Shown one piece after another: positions 53,883 to 64,000 of a stretch of 64,000 bases of DNA; the stretch's first letter is position 1, and every line of letters starts with the position of its first letter. This DNA comes from Echinococcus granulosus (taxonomy: Eukaryota; Platyhelminthes; Cestoda; Cyclophyllidea; Taeniidae). The stretch is taken from assembly GCF_000524195.1 (NCBI RefSeq), contig NW_020170386.1, positions 38,312-102,311 of the forward strand. The letters run 5' to 3'. The position numbers were made by a program, and so were the translations under genes. The notes under the pieces are model-generated. The model was not told the origin of the DNA. It was given only the letters and a program-made list of their open reading frames with translations, and did not search any database.

Positions 53883-55162
53883 TATNNNNNNNNNNNNNNN
53901 NNNNNNNNNNNNNNNNNNNNNNNNNNNNNNNNNNNNNNNNNNNNNNNNNNNNNNNNNNNNNNNNNNNNNNNNNNNNNNNNNNNNNTTGTAATCCTATCTA
54001 ATTGTTCTCGATGACGATTGACAGCAGTGCACTAATGAGGTTCAAGTAAGACTTGTCTACAGTGTAAAGGAGTGGCATTTTCGCCTGGTGATATTTGCAG
54101 ATAGCCCGCTTACTTCAAAAATTATACATTCCCAATAGGCGTAATAGATGGTTTTGTTTAAAACTCCATGGTATGGAACACAATAATTGGGAATAGATCA
54201 AGATTTTCATTGATGGAAATACATGAAAATAGTAGTTGAGTGGGAACAGAGGGTGATTAAAGTATGGCTAAGGCTTTCCTTTTCGGATGTAGGCGTTCAA
54301 AAATTGGGCGACCAAGTATAGCTATTAAGTACGGGGAGCAGCCAAAAAAGTATGCGGGGAATACCGATGGGACTGAAAGAATTGAGGCAGTTAGCAACGA
54401 AATTTACGGGGACGCATCTGCTGACGCTGTCCATGTTGAAACCTTATCAGCCGAGGACGAATATGCGATGCTGGATGAAGCATCACTACCTCAAGTAGTG
54501 CGTAAATCCTACGAAGGGGCAGTTCGCTACGCTTCACTTCTATGGGCTAGTCCACCTGACCAAAGTCTGGAAAAAGCTACAGAAGATAAGGCGATGATCC
54601 CATCCCCACCACTTGTACCTCCGAGACCCAAATATAATGAAATCACGAGGCCCCTGATTCGGTAAAAAAGTACATCATACTCTCCCCTCCCACTCTTCAT
54701 TTCTACCAAATTGTTAACAAAATTTTTTACATTAAATAGCAAAATATAATGCCAACAAACAAGCTCCAATAAAATCTACAAGATACTAATCCTAGCCTAC
54801 GGAATAACTGTTTTTGAATATGTGCACTGTTTAGTCTTTTTGCTAGTAGTATCTTCATTCGATTAATTCAGGTACTAGATTCGGTAATGGGACTAACTTG
54901 GATCACATCTTTCGCGTGTTAATAGCTTCCTTAACGTAGTGCATAAGATAACATAAGTTGATTAATTTGCCTGTATCTCATCTACAGATCGCCCTTTGTG
55001 AAGAGAGGAAGCCAAATACCCTTGCATGATCGGCCATCGAAAAACATTTATGAACGCACAAAGGATGAAAAAATGGAAGAAAGGCGTGCACCTCTTCCGT
55101 GTAAAGTAATGAATGCGAACTTAAAATCAAAGACTATCGTAAGGCGAATCCTCCAGCCCTAA
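48506..55162 (+). CDS. Delta/Jagged-type Notch ligand B, tandem paralogue of ligand A
   Basis: Exons: 48506-48571, 48985-49121, 49767-49869, 49956-50119, 51161-51285, 52404-52526, 52680-52984, 53063-53151, 54293-54661, 54988-55162. All phases fit; 1656 bases, 551 residues. Exon 1 is a signal peptide (MLFIVTLLLPLVRLC). The MNNL region has LELELAYANPGHY, CDVYFVIC and IEAWDSDLST. The DSL domain runs from HYYGEQCETYC to KCIPGW. Three EGF units follow, e.g. PCHNGGGCTKTG. The membrane helix AVIAAAIVTPIVLIMVAIF is followed by WRTRWRSK. The tail of about 190 residues, in two exons, contains a PxxPxR motif, PLVPPR, directly before KYNEI. Expected role: cell-surface Notch ligand. Three exons (137, 164 and 123 bases) match ligand A in length and phase. 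An assembly gap lies in the intron between 53151 and 54293, so an extra small exon there cannot be excluded. AATAAA occurs at 55171-55176. Confidence 0.9.
49390..49416. repeat. 13-base direct tandem duplication
   Basis: The unit TTTGATATCACGA occurs twice head to tail in the second intron of ligand B. It looks like a recent slippage duplication. No function is implied. Confidence 0.7.
50120..52403 (+). other. Introns around the DSL exon of ligand B
   Basis: Introns 50120-51160 and 51286-52403 flank the DSL exon. Both are AT-rich and carry only short open frames without similarity. Confidence 0.5.
53846..53885. repeat. (TA)n microsatellite next to the assembly gap
   Basis: A run of about 18 TA dinucleotides ends within a few bases of the N run. 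The repeat is probably why the assembly broke here, and its true length is unknown. Confidence 0.9.
53886..53985. other. Assembly gap (100 N) in an intron of Notch ligand B
   Basis: Exactly 100 N, a placeholder of unknown true size, between the membrane-span exon and the first tail exon. The two exons join in phase without it. Confidence 0.98.
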
Positions 55163-56600
55163 AACAAGTAAATAAAATTATCTGCTGTCCGGCATTTTTT
55201 TTTCATGAGTCCCTCAAATACTTGATCCATACTAGGCCTAAATCACTTCATGCAGTTAGCTCTAATTAACTCACTAAAAGTTACTTTTGAATTTTCAAAA
55301 GTTAGAACTTGTACACGGGGATCCCTACGAGTACTAATGCATTCATACACCGCTAACTAATTGGGAATACTTAGGTATAAACTCTTTAAAAGGCTACACA
55401 TTAGTACCCTTGCGTTCTGCTCAGTAGAGCCCAAATTTAGATTTCTTTTGCCTTGCGACATGCAACTATCTGAACTATCTGTCACCTCAAGAATGATGTT
55501 GAATAAAAATAAACTGTATTTAATTAATTTAAACTTAAAAAGGGCAGTGTCAGAATGAGCCCTTAACCATACCCATAGCCTCCAAAGCACTGCATGCTAA
55601 CCACAAATCTCTCATCCAGATGTGACATATGACGACATATTGCCATTGCCATGTACACACATGCGTGTAGCACCCAGAGCGAAAGTACGACTAGCGACGA
55701 CTGAAGAACCCTATCACCAAAAGTACTAGGGGCACTGCCATGCATTCATGCTTGTTATGCTTATTATGCCATCTAACAATTTGTAATATGAATTTACAAC
55801 TGTATCTGAAATATACATTCGTGCTGTAGTAACTCTTATGGCTTGCATCATTAATTCACCATTGCTAAATACTGGGTGTTCATCTCGTCTTAGAAAAAGC
55901 CAAATTGCTGTCGTGAAAAAGGTGTTTTAAACACACCAGTTAAGACACCCCATCCTAAAAAGGCAATGATTAAAAAAACATTGTAATGCGTTGGTAGTCT
56001 GCCTGACTCTGCATTTAATTAAGTGGGGATTTATGCCCCTACAGATTGTGATTTCCTGATTCCGTGATTTTCATGATTTCAGGATCATGACGGCAATCTC
56101 AGCTCAATATTACATTAATAATCTATCTTTTGTCATAAGCATATAGCCTTTCACAATTTTAAGAAAGGCAAAGGACCTAAAAGCATTTGTTGGCATTCAA
56201 ACGTTGAATCGGAATGGGATGGAATATTTAAAGTTAATTTAGAGAGTAGAATTTGCAGTATTTCTGCCAGATGTCAACATGTTTCAGGCATGTAAACTCA
56301 ATACCAAAAGAGAAAGCTGTTTTACGGTTCTTTTTAGCATCGAGGTATTACATTTCCTTCTTTGCCATTCATACGCTTAAAATATCTGTCACTAAAGTCA
56401 CTTCTTAGTAAAGAGCCACAACTAAAAACTTTGACCCTAATTTAAATTGGGCCACACTATTAGTAATTAAAAAACGTATTATTTTTTTAAACAGTTCCGC
56501 AACAACCCAAAGCTTTGTTTTAATTCTCTATTTTGCTTCAAGGTTAGAGCCTAGAGCGGCCTTATTTGTAATACTTATGTTGTTTCGATGTTCCTTTCAG
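55163..56600. other. Region between ligand B and the seipin-like gene
   Basis: About 1.4 kb of AT-rich DNA. It should contain the missing 5' exon or exons of the seipin-like gene, including its first membrane helix, but I could not identify one. No repeat or RNA gene was noticed. Confidence 0.45.
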
Positions 56601-58371
56601 AGAGGAGGCGGGCCTACGTGTCGAGCCTCCCGACTGGGGAGTTGACGTCTTGCGACCCGGAGAAGGGTTTCGTGTCCACGCCTTCCTGAACTTGCACTTG
56701 CTTTCCCCATCTACTTTTCCCAATGCACATGACAAATCTAATCCACCTGGGTATTCTAAGAGTATGCTGACCAAGGAAGAGGTCCACGAGCCCCGTTCTG
56801 CATGTGTATCATATGTATTAAGCAGACGTTTACATCGTCTATGATGCTGCATAGTTTTTTACACTTGTATGTTCTTGTGTTTTCAATATGACATGCCTAA
56901 TGATGTTCAATTGCAACAAATTTCTGATTATGGTTACTTTGAGTCTTTGTAACTGTCGTGTTGTGTGCAGTCCTGGAATTGTGCTCAACGTAGCACTCAA
57001 TACAATTACCAAGCATGTGTAAAATCAATTGCACTTTATTTTCTCATATGGTAGAAATTTTCTCAGTATATACAGTAATGGGAGTCATGAAGGATGAATA
57101 CCATTTGGAAGGTTGGGGTCGATTCTGTTATTCGCTACATATTCTAGAACTTGTTTTAGGAATTTGTTACAAACTTAAAGTGATAGGTTGGATTTACTCT
57201 TTCGATTCTCCGATTAGTGGTGCATAAAATAAATTCCGCCCATGACCTTTAAATTCGTTTCTTCCAGTTCCTTGAATGTTGGGATTCAAATTCTCTTTTT
57301 TGGTTTTATAATGCACATGGAGGGTCATACAAACTAAAGGCATGCACTTGTTACATTTTTTTAGTTTGGAAGTCAGTCTTACCGTGAACTGGACTAAACA
57401 TCGAGGGCTTTTCTCGGTGCCAACTATAATTGAGAAAATGAGTGAAGCAGCGTCGGTACCTGTAAGGAATACTAGGTTCTTTGGCCTTCCCAATTTCATC
57501 TATACATGTGGTCAGCTATTTATATTCAGTTACCCAATGTTACGACGTTGCCTTTTAAGTTGGCATATATGGCTTACCTTTCTTCTACTACCACAGCTCA
57601 TGTTATGTAACGATTGAATATCACTATCTTTTGCGGGCAGAGAAAAATCGGCTAATTTGATTCGAAGAGTAATTTTTGGCATCTGCAGTCACTGGAGCTG
57701 CTATTGAGATTGTCGTTTTTAGATTTATCGTCGGCCGTGATTATCAATACCATAGATTTAGGAAAAACGGAGAAGCTAATCGATTGGGAGTTGCCATCAT
57801 CTGACCTTTAAGTTCCGCATTGGAAACTGATTTCTACTGGTTTTATTTTTCCCTTTTGGCACTTCCAACAAGCTATTTGACAATTCTTTCCGTACACAGT
57901 TTAAGTGATGCTGGAAGGTCATTGTGTCATTCGATACTCCTAAATTTCGGTTTTTCGTTGCTTTATTGCATTCTCCAAAAGAAACGATTTAATTTTAACA
58001 TTTGTGTTTACTACAACCTTTTAGTAGATTCTAGGTACAGGATTTTAGTAACTTTAAAAAAACACGAGGAGATGGTTTTAATTCCTCATGGATTTATGTT
58101 TACATGAAAACACTTGGAATATAAACAACTATTGAAAAGTAACTTTAAGCTTACTATTGTCGGTTGGTAGCATCAGAAAAATTCCGCATTCGCTACGGTT
58201 GCCGTGATTGCATTTGCATTGGTCGGTCGCTATCGTATCACTTACTGGATTTTATGGTTGCGGCAGTGGAACAACTATTTTGATGGAATCCATATCATTT
58301 CTACTAAAGTGTATTGGCACTTTGCCACTCAGCAGATGAAGTTCAGTGGTAATTTGTCAGGGATACAGTAG
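56601..58371 (+). CDS. Probable seipin-like (BSCL2 family) lipid-droplet protein, N-terminus not found
   Basis: Proposed exons: 56601-56761, 57373-57606, 57689-57789, 58171-58371. Phases 2, 1, 1, 0 fit, with a stop at 58369-58371. Exon 1 encodes VLRPGEGFRVHAFLNLHLLS, resembling the start of the seipin lumenal beta-sandwich (a Gly-Tyr-Arg-Val strand, then Leu-Glu-Leu-Pro). Exon 2 ends with YPMLRRCLLSW and a hydrophobic helix, as seipin has after its RSxMLxYRS motif. Exon 3 has TGAAIEIVVFRFIVG, close to the TGAIIEI strand of human seipin. Exon 4 carries a hydrophobic helix (AFATVAVIAFALVG) that fits the second membrane span. Seipin sits in the endoplasmic reticulum at lipid-droplet contact sites. 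Odd points: the donor at 57790 (GTTGCC) is weak, the expected segment between exons 2 and 3 is shortened, and the first membrane helix is missing. Similarity was judged by eye; another two-span membrane protein is possible. Confidence 0.45.
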
Positions 58372-59247
58372 TTAATTTTCAATAAGTCGAGCTAATATAA
58401 CGTTTCGTGAGTTTTGTACGCTCTCAACAGGAGATTGGAAGTCAATAATTGCCCTTACTACTTTATTACGACGTTTGAGAGGATTCCTTTTATTTTGGAA
58501 AAAAGCGGGGTTAACCATCTTCATAACATGGTTTCTTGTGTTTTCATAATTGGGAGAATCAAAAAATTAAATTAAAAATATTTTGGTCTGACTTAAACAC
58601 CGAAATCGACCCACGCATGGGGGGAGCTATTAACCACATGTAGATTAATTCTCCACATCCTACCCGGAAGAAAAAAAGGCCTTGTCTCAAAACTACCATA
58701 GCATAGGGAAGTCACTATCCGGTTTTACTATGATGGCTGCGTAGACAGCTGAAACTCACAAACAGTGATTCGTTCATGTCCTCAGTCAGAGGTATCTTAT
58801 AACTGGATTTGATGGTTTCTTAGTGTTTATTGATGGACCATAAGAAGTTACCAGCATTAAAGTGTCGCACTAACAGCGAGGTATTTTCCAAATTTCAACA
58901 ACTACTAGGCTGTCTCAAAGTCATGTACTTAGCTAGGTGGATTTGCCACATAAAACTGACTGGTTGACCGTGATATGCGTAAAAATAGGATTCGTCAGAA
59001 TTAAGGTAGGATGAATACATATTCAATCAAGACTGTGAAAAGTAAATGCAGTTTTTTACGAAGGTCAAATAAACAACGGATGTTTACAAATGAATCCGAT
59101 GAAGCAAAGAACGTTAGATACATGTAAATGATGTCCACATATCCATACCTGAGAAACTACAATTGAGTATTGCTAAATGAACATTGCGTCCTGTTTACGC
59201 GTGTGATATATTGCAGGATAGAAAATTAGTAAATATTGTTAGATTTA
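58372..59247. other. Convergent intergenic region, seipin-like to LAMP-like gene
   Basis: About 0.9 kb of AT-rich sequence holding the 3' ends of two facing genes. No coding exon or distinctive repeat was seen. Confidence 0.5.
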
Positions 59248-61641
59248 CTAGACTGGTGATGTGTGATTTCTGTTGGGGACTTTCATTTCCTGCCTTCGAA
59301 TGGAGGCTGGAGCTGAAGGTAAGAGACCCTTGTTGGTCAATTTGCAGTATTCAACTTCATAAGACTGTAGTTCCTTGTCGCGATCATATAAGCGAGTCAG
59401 AACTGTGATAACAACAAATATTGCCACAATAATACACACAGATGAGCCAATTCCTATCGTCACTGAGTGATCCTCATGGACATCGTCCCCGCATGTAACA
59501 CCTAAGAATGATATTGAGGATTTGCTAGCATCATGTAAGTAAAGTCAAGCGATGTCATAAAACCCGTAGATTATCTTAGAGGTGGTCCGAACATCGCAGT
59601 GCATTGAGAGTGCAAACAGGTTTTACTTGGCATGTAATTAAAGTTTTATCAAAATTGTCGTGGAAATGAAACCTAGTCAACTTTCACTTAGAAATTAATC
59701 TTTTTGTGCTCAATAAGGTATCTAGTTCCGGAATGCGCGGATCGAAGAGAGCCTACCTGCTCCAGTAAACATGTCTTGATTAAAATCTCCAAACGACTGA
59801 AGTTTTATATGGCGCGTCGTGAGGACAACGTAGATTACGTTTGTGTCATTGAGGTAGATGCCTTGGTTCCCGGTCCAATTCAGAAACCCTTCTCTCGAAT
59901 CAGCCAGGACTGATGTGAGGAGAATGTGTCTGCTGGAAGCGCATTGGTAAAAATCTCCCGCTCGTGCACGAAACCTCTCCATGTTTTTGCTGACTGCTAT
60001 GAGTTCATTTTTACCTACAAAGTAAGCCATGCATTACTGCGGTGACAATGTTGTGAAACAAAACTCATTAAGAGTGTTTTTTACTATGACTAACCTACGA
60101 TGATAAAAGAGTTGGAATTTTCTTTTGATACCTCCAAATGTCCGAGAATATGGTGCAGAGTTTTCAATTAAAGTTATTTTTATACTCCGTATGCACGTGC
60201 ATTTGAAAATTGTTACCACTTGCCCATTATAAATGCAAGAGGTTATCATGCGCGACAAAACATCTTAACCACAAAATAGGGTGTACACACAGGATTTACC
60301 AAAATGCATTGTAATGAAATAAAAATCCTATGTCATCGTAAAGCAGGCTGTTAGTACTCTTCTACAGAATCTAATCCAATTTTTGGAGTTAACGATGCAG
60401 CACGTACACTAAAGCATAACCAACGGACAGAATGAACTTGGCACCGTTGGCACTTTATCAAATGACTCCAAGGCCCTGAGTGGGCTATCGTTGGGGTCTG
60501 CTGTTTTCGAAAGGCATTCACGCTAGATTTTCTATTTTAAACGGACTTAGACAAACCGTAGAAATGTTCTTTTAGAAATACTTCCATAACAAATTCGCAA
60601 TATCATCTTCGACAAAGTTGAGCGAAATAGATATACATTTGCAAATATTTATTGCAAGACCTATTTTTTCATCAAAGGCCCATTCATTTTTAGTAAGCAT
60701 GTTTGGAATTCGGAACTATTCGCATTATTAGACCCACTTTTGACATGAAATTTCCGATCAGCCCTTGTGAACTAAATTGATGCAGTTCAGAATCTCTTCA
60801 ACTTTGGAATTACGGACAAATATCATTTACTACTACGTGGTTTTACTGATTTGTCTATGTCTCCAATAATTTGACTAAGTAATCTAACAAAGTGATTAAT
60901 GGTAACCTATACAAACCTGCCATATAAGTATCAGTTTGAGCATTAAGTACCACTGAGAGTGTTTTAATTGTAAATGCCTACCTTTGAGTCGTCCCCGAAT
61001 ATCACTCGAAATGATCAGCACAATTTCCACAAAAGGTGGGAATGAAGTAGTACATTTTTCCGTCTCAAAAAAATTCTAAAGTTGTGCTTATGTACCTGAT
61101 AATTTCAACTAGCTCTGTGTTAACTTGTTACTTTAACAAATGTCAAAATAGGGCGCCTAATAGAATTGTGCAAGGCATTAAAGTGGCCCGTCTCATTTTC
61201 TCCTGATCTAATGTCTCAGCCATTTACAGTAATGGGTATAATCACGATAGACTCACCGATGGCTGATTGGGATTTGGAGAACGAGGAGAGACAGTACGTA
61301 AGTTGGATTTTAGTGAGACTGAAGGTACCCGAAAGTGCTCCAAGATGGGCACCGACACTACTCCACCCTACCTCTCCGTCCTCATAGTACTCGGGCTTAC
61401 GACTCCATGTAAGCTCCAGCATCCATGGGACGCCGCCTTCCACAGTGTCCAAATAAACGCCCATCTTGCGAGTTCTGTTGCCACAAAAAGTCATGCCAGC
61501 TTCCGAAATTATTACTAGGCTGGTGTAATTACGCTCCAGCTTCTCCTTCACCTTCTCAATCTGAAGTGGCCGTGATGCGTTCCTTGGGGTTACGGCGGGG
61601 AAGTCAGATGAAGTGGCCGTAGGTGGTGCAAGTGAAACAAT
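59248..61641 (-). CDS. LAMP-like lysosome-associated membrane glycoprotein, 5' exon not found
   Basis: Minus-strand exons: 61641-61257, 60014-59757, 59501-59248 (with stop); phases 0, 1, 1 fit. The lumenal part has N-glycosylation sites (NYTS, NRT, NWT, NDT) and paired cysteines. FRARAGDFYQC followed later by HIKLQSFGDF resembles the conserved LAMP strands around NSYKC and VQAF. VTCGDD leads into a single membrane helix encoded at about 59385-59455. The tail is short and contains EYCKL, a YxxPhi sorting signal as used for lysosomal targeting. It then continues about 30 residues, unlike vertebrate LAMPs, which end at the motif. Expected location: late endosome and lysosome membrane, perhaps tegument or gut surface in a worm. 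The N-terminal exon with the signal peptide was not identified; the first listed exon starts in phase 0 with a Pro/Thr/Ser-rich stretch. The LAMP call rests on the C-terminal half. Confidence 0.6.
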
Positions 61642-61907
61642 CTGACAGTTCAACTTCAATTAAAAAATGTTGTTTTCTCACAGTCCACCTTATTGCAGCA
61701 AGTAAATATGAAATGCTACAAATACTTTCATTTGGCTTTCACCTGTGTCAACAATTAGTCTCGTAAAGCCGATTTTGGCTTGTCCATTAGTGAAGGATTT
61801 AAAGCCTCCGAGCTACTTAAAGCCCAACTCCCGCAGTTATATTAAGACGGTTCCATAGATTATGATTTAATGATCCCCATAGTCGCACCATTGGTATGGA
61901 CCTACAA

Positions 61908-62378
61908 CTAAATGATGATATATATTAAATGGAATGAAAAGAATGACTCATTCGTAATCTGAATTATATTTAAGGACGTGGGATTTTCGGCAGTGTTATT
62001 TGGCTTTGGATAGTTTGCTGTAGTAAAGAGACTTGTTTTTAAGGAAACACTTGGAATACTCCAGTTTATGCACCCGAGAATGAAAATCGGATCAAATTTA
62101 CGCATGTACCCTGACGGCCAGATGCCGAAAACTGATTCGCAAATAGCAAAACCATTACTCATGGGAAAAAAATCAGTTCCGATTCGATGGAATTGATAGT
62201 GCGGGCGAGACGACGATTCAACTAAATGGTTATTGTGGATTTTATGCCGGATCCTTTCTCGACAACCCGACATATAAGATTTAGTCTTATGAAATGATAC
62301 CTGTTTTGCAATGAGTAATCCTGTTTTCACAGGAAGATGCGTTAAGCTTAAAGAAGATCTAAATTTAAAAAAATGCAT
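61908..62378 (-). other. Long minus-strand open frame of uncertain status
   Basis: 156 codons open on the minus strand, longer than most non-coding frames here. An acceptor-like AAACAG lies at about 62304. It has no recognised domain and no obvious coding character. It could be the final exon of the unrecognised upstream gene or part of the LAMP-like gene, but chance is the simplest view. Confidence 0.25.
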
Positions 62379-62551
62379 TAAATAATACTTCCTACGTTTA
62401 ATTCAAAATTGTCCCTCTTCACAGTCCACATAAATGTAATGTAAGAATTGAGAATGTATAATAACTACTTTAGTTGATACCAACTAGTTTGCTCAAAATT
62501 TGGCCGTCATTCAATTCCAGGATTCCACCACCAAATTGAACCACTGCTTAC

Positions 62552-63732
62552 ACACGAAGATGTGGTATTACAGACTTCAGCAACGTATTCGATTATTTCA
62601 AGTGCTAGATATCCATGAGCACAAATAAGTATGTTCAGCTCAGAAAATGAATCTTCACCATTACCCATCCGAGCTGCATTAATTCTTTTCTTCAAAAAGT
62701 GTAATTGACTCAACATTGTACTGTTCAGATTGCGTGATATGACCGAGGTAACCCGAATGGCCCACGGAAAAACATTGGTGCCTTGTTCTGTTTAGACAAA
62801 TGAGCCGATTAATTTGTCATTATAGCTATATGTTTTTGGCAGGGAATCTCAGATGTGATTATTTTGGTCCCAACTTCAAATAAGTAGAATTAGTTTTAAT
62901 GTTATTTAGAACTTACAAGAAAGGAGTCACCAAGTATCAGCATTCTTACCAAAACGCCATGTTTTCTTTTCCACCAAAACCTGACGTTTTGATATAAATG
63001 CTAACACCTGGATGAAAATGAAATATTTCGCTACTAGCATTTATTAAATCAAGCAACTATAGAGACTCGACAAACTATGATAAGCCTTGGTATAAATGCA
63101 TCACATTTAGTCCCCTTGGTCTTCCAATTCATTGGATCGACAGGTGAATCCGGTGAAGTGTGTTGAGGCCATCTTCTGGTACTTCCCCAAATCTAACATT
63201 CGCAATCATAACTTCCCTCGTATGAAGTGCGTATTCGTTCAGATGTAAAAAATTTCAGTTGGTGTGCTGTTGAACGTGCAACTCGTCCATCAAGAATTAG
63301 TCATACGGAAAGGAATCTTAGCAATCGAAATATCGAGGTCTATTATTTTGTAAAAAATAAACTATCCGATTTTAAAAACCCCCCTATTTATAATCATTCC
63401 CCCCAGAAGGATTTTTCATGTCTTCATAACATCTATAATGCTCTCAAGTAAACGTACCTTCCCATCTTTTCCGGCGTAGAGGAAGCTGAGGTGTGCTTGC
63501 ATTTCCAACAGCATTCCTATCATAGACGCGTCGTGAGGGCACAAGCCCAGATAGCGGTAAGATGGAATCGACTGCCAAATTCGCTCGTATGTGGAGTTAG
63601 CGCTATCGCCAGGGGTCTGGAGCAGTTTCAAGCATTGGTTTATTGCCTCTCTACCCTCTCTTTCTTGCGCCTTTCCAGAGGTATCCACAACCATCCCTGC
63701 AGAGTTGACGCACCACATAATGTTTGATGTGC
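62552..63732 (-). CDS. Unrecognised protein, two exons, partial
   Basis: Minus-strand exons 63732-63458 (phase 1 in, phase 0 out, donor GTACGT) and 62689-62552 (phase 0, donor GTAAGC). The first encodes about 91 residues with MWCVNSAGMVVDTSG, a charged segment, then SIPSYRYLGLCPHDASMIGM. The second encodes AARMGNGEDSF and ILICAHGYLALEIIEYVAEV. Both look coding because splice sites and phases agree and the sequence has a soluble, helical character. I do not recognise the family. The 5' part probably lies beyond the right edge of the window. It lies in the same orientation as the LAMP-like gene, and membership in that gene cannot be excluded, since the phases would permit it. Confidence 0.5.
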
Positions 63733-64000
63733 CTAATGTAAAAAAGTAAACAAACTACTTTTATTTCGTTCTGCTGAAGTATTCCACTTGCCCATTTGTC
63801 AATAGTAAATTTAGGTCGAAATTTGGGTTGACATTGGCAGGAAAAACAATTTACTATTTCACGATGGCGTACCACCTAACTAGCCAATTTCCAACTTATT
63901 TTGGCGTTGATTTTGTCAGTAGCTCCACCAGACTTAACTGATGAATCACATGGTAAAAGAAATCCATTGTGCCCCCTCCCAAGTTTTATGACAAAACACC
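63733..64000. other. Right edge of the window
   Basis: A minus-strand frame is open around 63770-63875 (residues such as PKFRPKFTIDKWASG), but it lacks a good acceptor and a phase-matching donor to exon 63732-63458. It is therefore not called as an exon. Confidence 0.3.

Noticed and set aside
54264..54292. ATG at 54264 as the start of a separate small gene
   Set aside because: An acceptor at 54291-54292 joins the following frame in phase to the membrane-span exon of ligand B, so it is the ligand tail.
56562..56852. Minus-strand frame of 96 codons opposite the first seipin-like exon
   Set aside because: The plus frame has a splice acceptor, phase agreement and seipin-like motifs; the minus frame is basic low-complexity sequence typical of a shadow.

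Overview
The window is from an animal nuclear genome: almost every gene is split by GT-AG introns, introns run from about 50 bases to about 3 kb, and the products are metazoan families (a girdin/Daple-type protein, a protocadherin-type cadherin, Notch ligands, an RBR ubiquitin ligase, a LAMP-type lysosomal protein). Intergenic and intronic DNA is AT-rich. The strongly reduced versions of these families suggest a divergent invertebrate. I think a parasitic flatworm, perhaps a tapeworm, is the best guess, but that is inference. No tRNA, rRNA, CRISPR array or intact transposon was recognised. Two 100-base runs of N (36265-36364 and 53886-53985) are assembly gaps.

Layout. (1) 23-15438, plus strand: a CCDC88 (girdin/Daple)-like gene, 5' end outside the window, with a Hook-like N-terminal domain, a shortened coiled coil and a C-terminus ending EYGDI. 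(2) 15439-21430: intergenic, with a promoter-like patch near 19.4-19.65 kb. (3) 21431-35326, plus: a seven-repeat protocadherin-type cadherin, predicted 1599 residues in seven exons, ending in a PDZ-type motif. (4) 36365-38584, minus: an RNF14-like RWD/RBR E3 ligase whose last part is lost in a gap. (5) 39627-45872 and 48506-55162, plus: two tandem genes for Delta/Jagged-type Notch ligands (signal peptide, MNNL, DSL, three EGF units, one membrane span, short tail), predicted 577 and 551 residues. (6) 56601-58371, plus: a probable seipin-like gene lacking a recognised first exon. (7) 59248-61641, minus: a LAMP-like lysosomal membrane protein. (8) 62552-63732, minus: two exons of an unrecognised protein.

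Exon models were built by hand from reading frame, splice dinucleotides and phase. For the cadherin and both ligands the exon lengths add up to exact multiples of three with a start and a stop. Coordinates may be off by one or two bases.

The common theme is cell contact and signalling: cadherin, two Notch ligands, and a girdin/Daple-like scaffold that in other animals links receptors, Dishevelled and the actin cytoskeleton. The sequence gives no direct evidence that these neighbours work together. The clearest unusual features are the tandem pair of compact DSL ligands with conserved exon lengths, and the short CCDC88 protein whose last exon is separated from an apparent stop codon by a splice donor.
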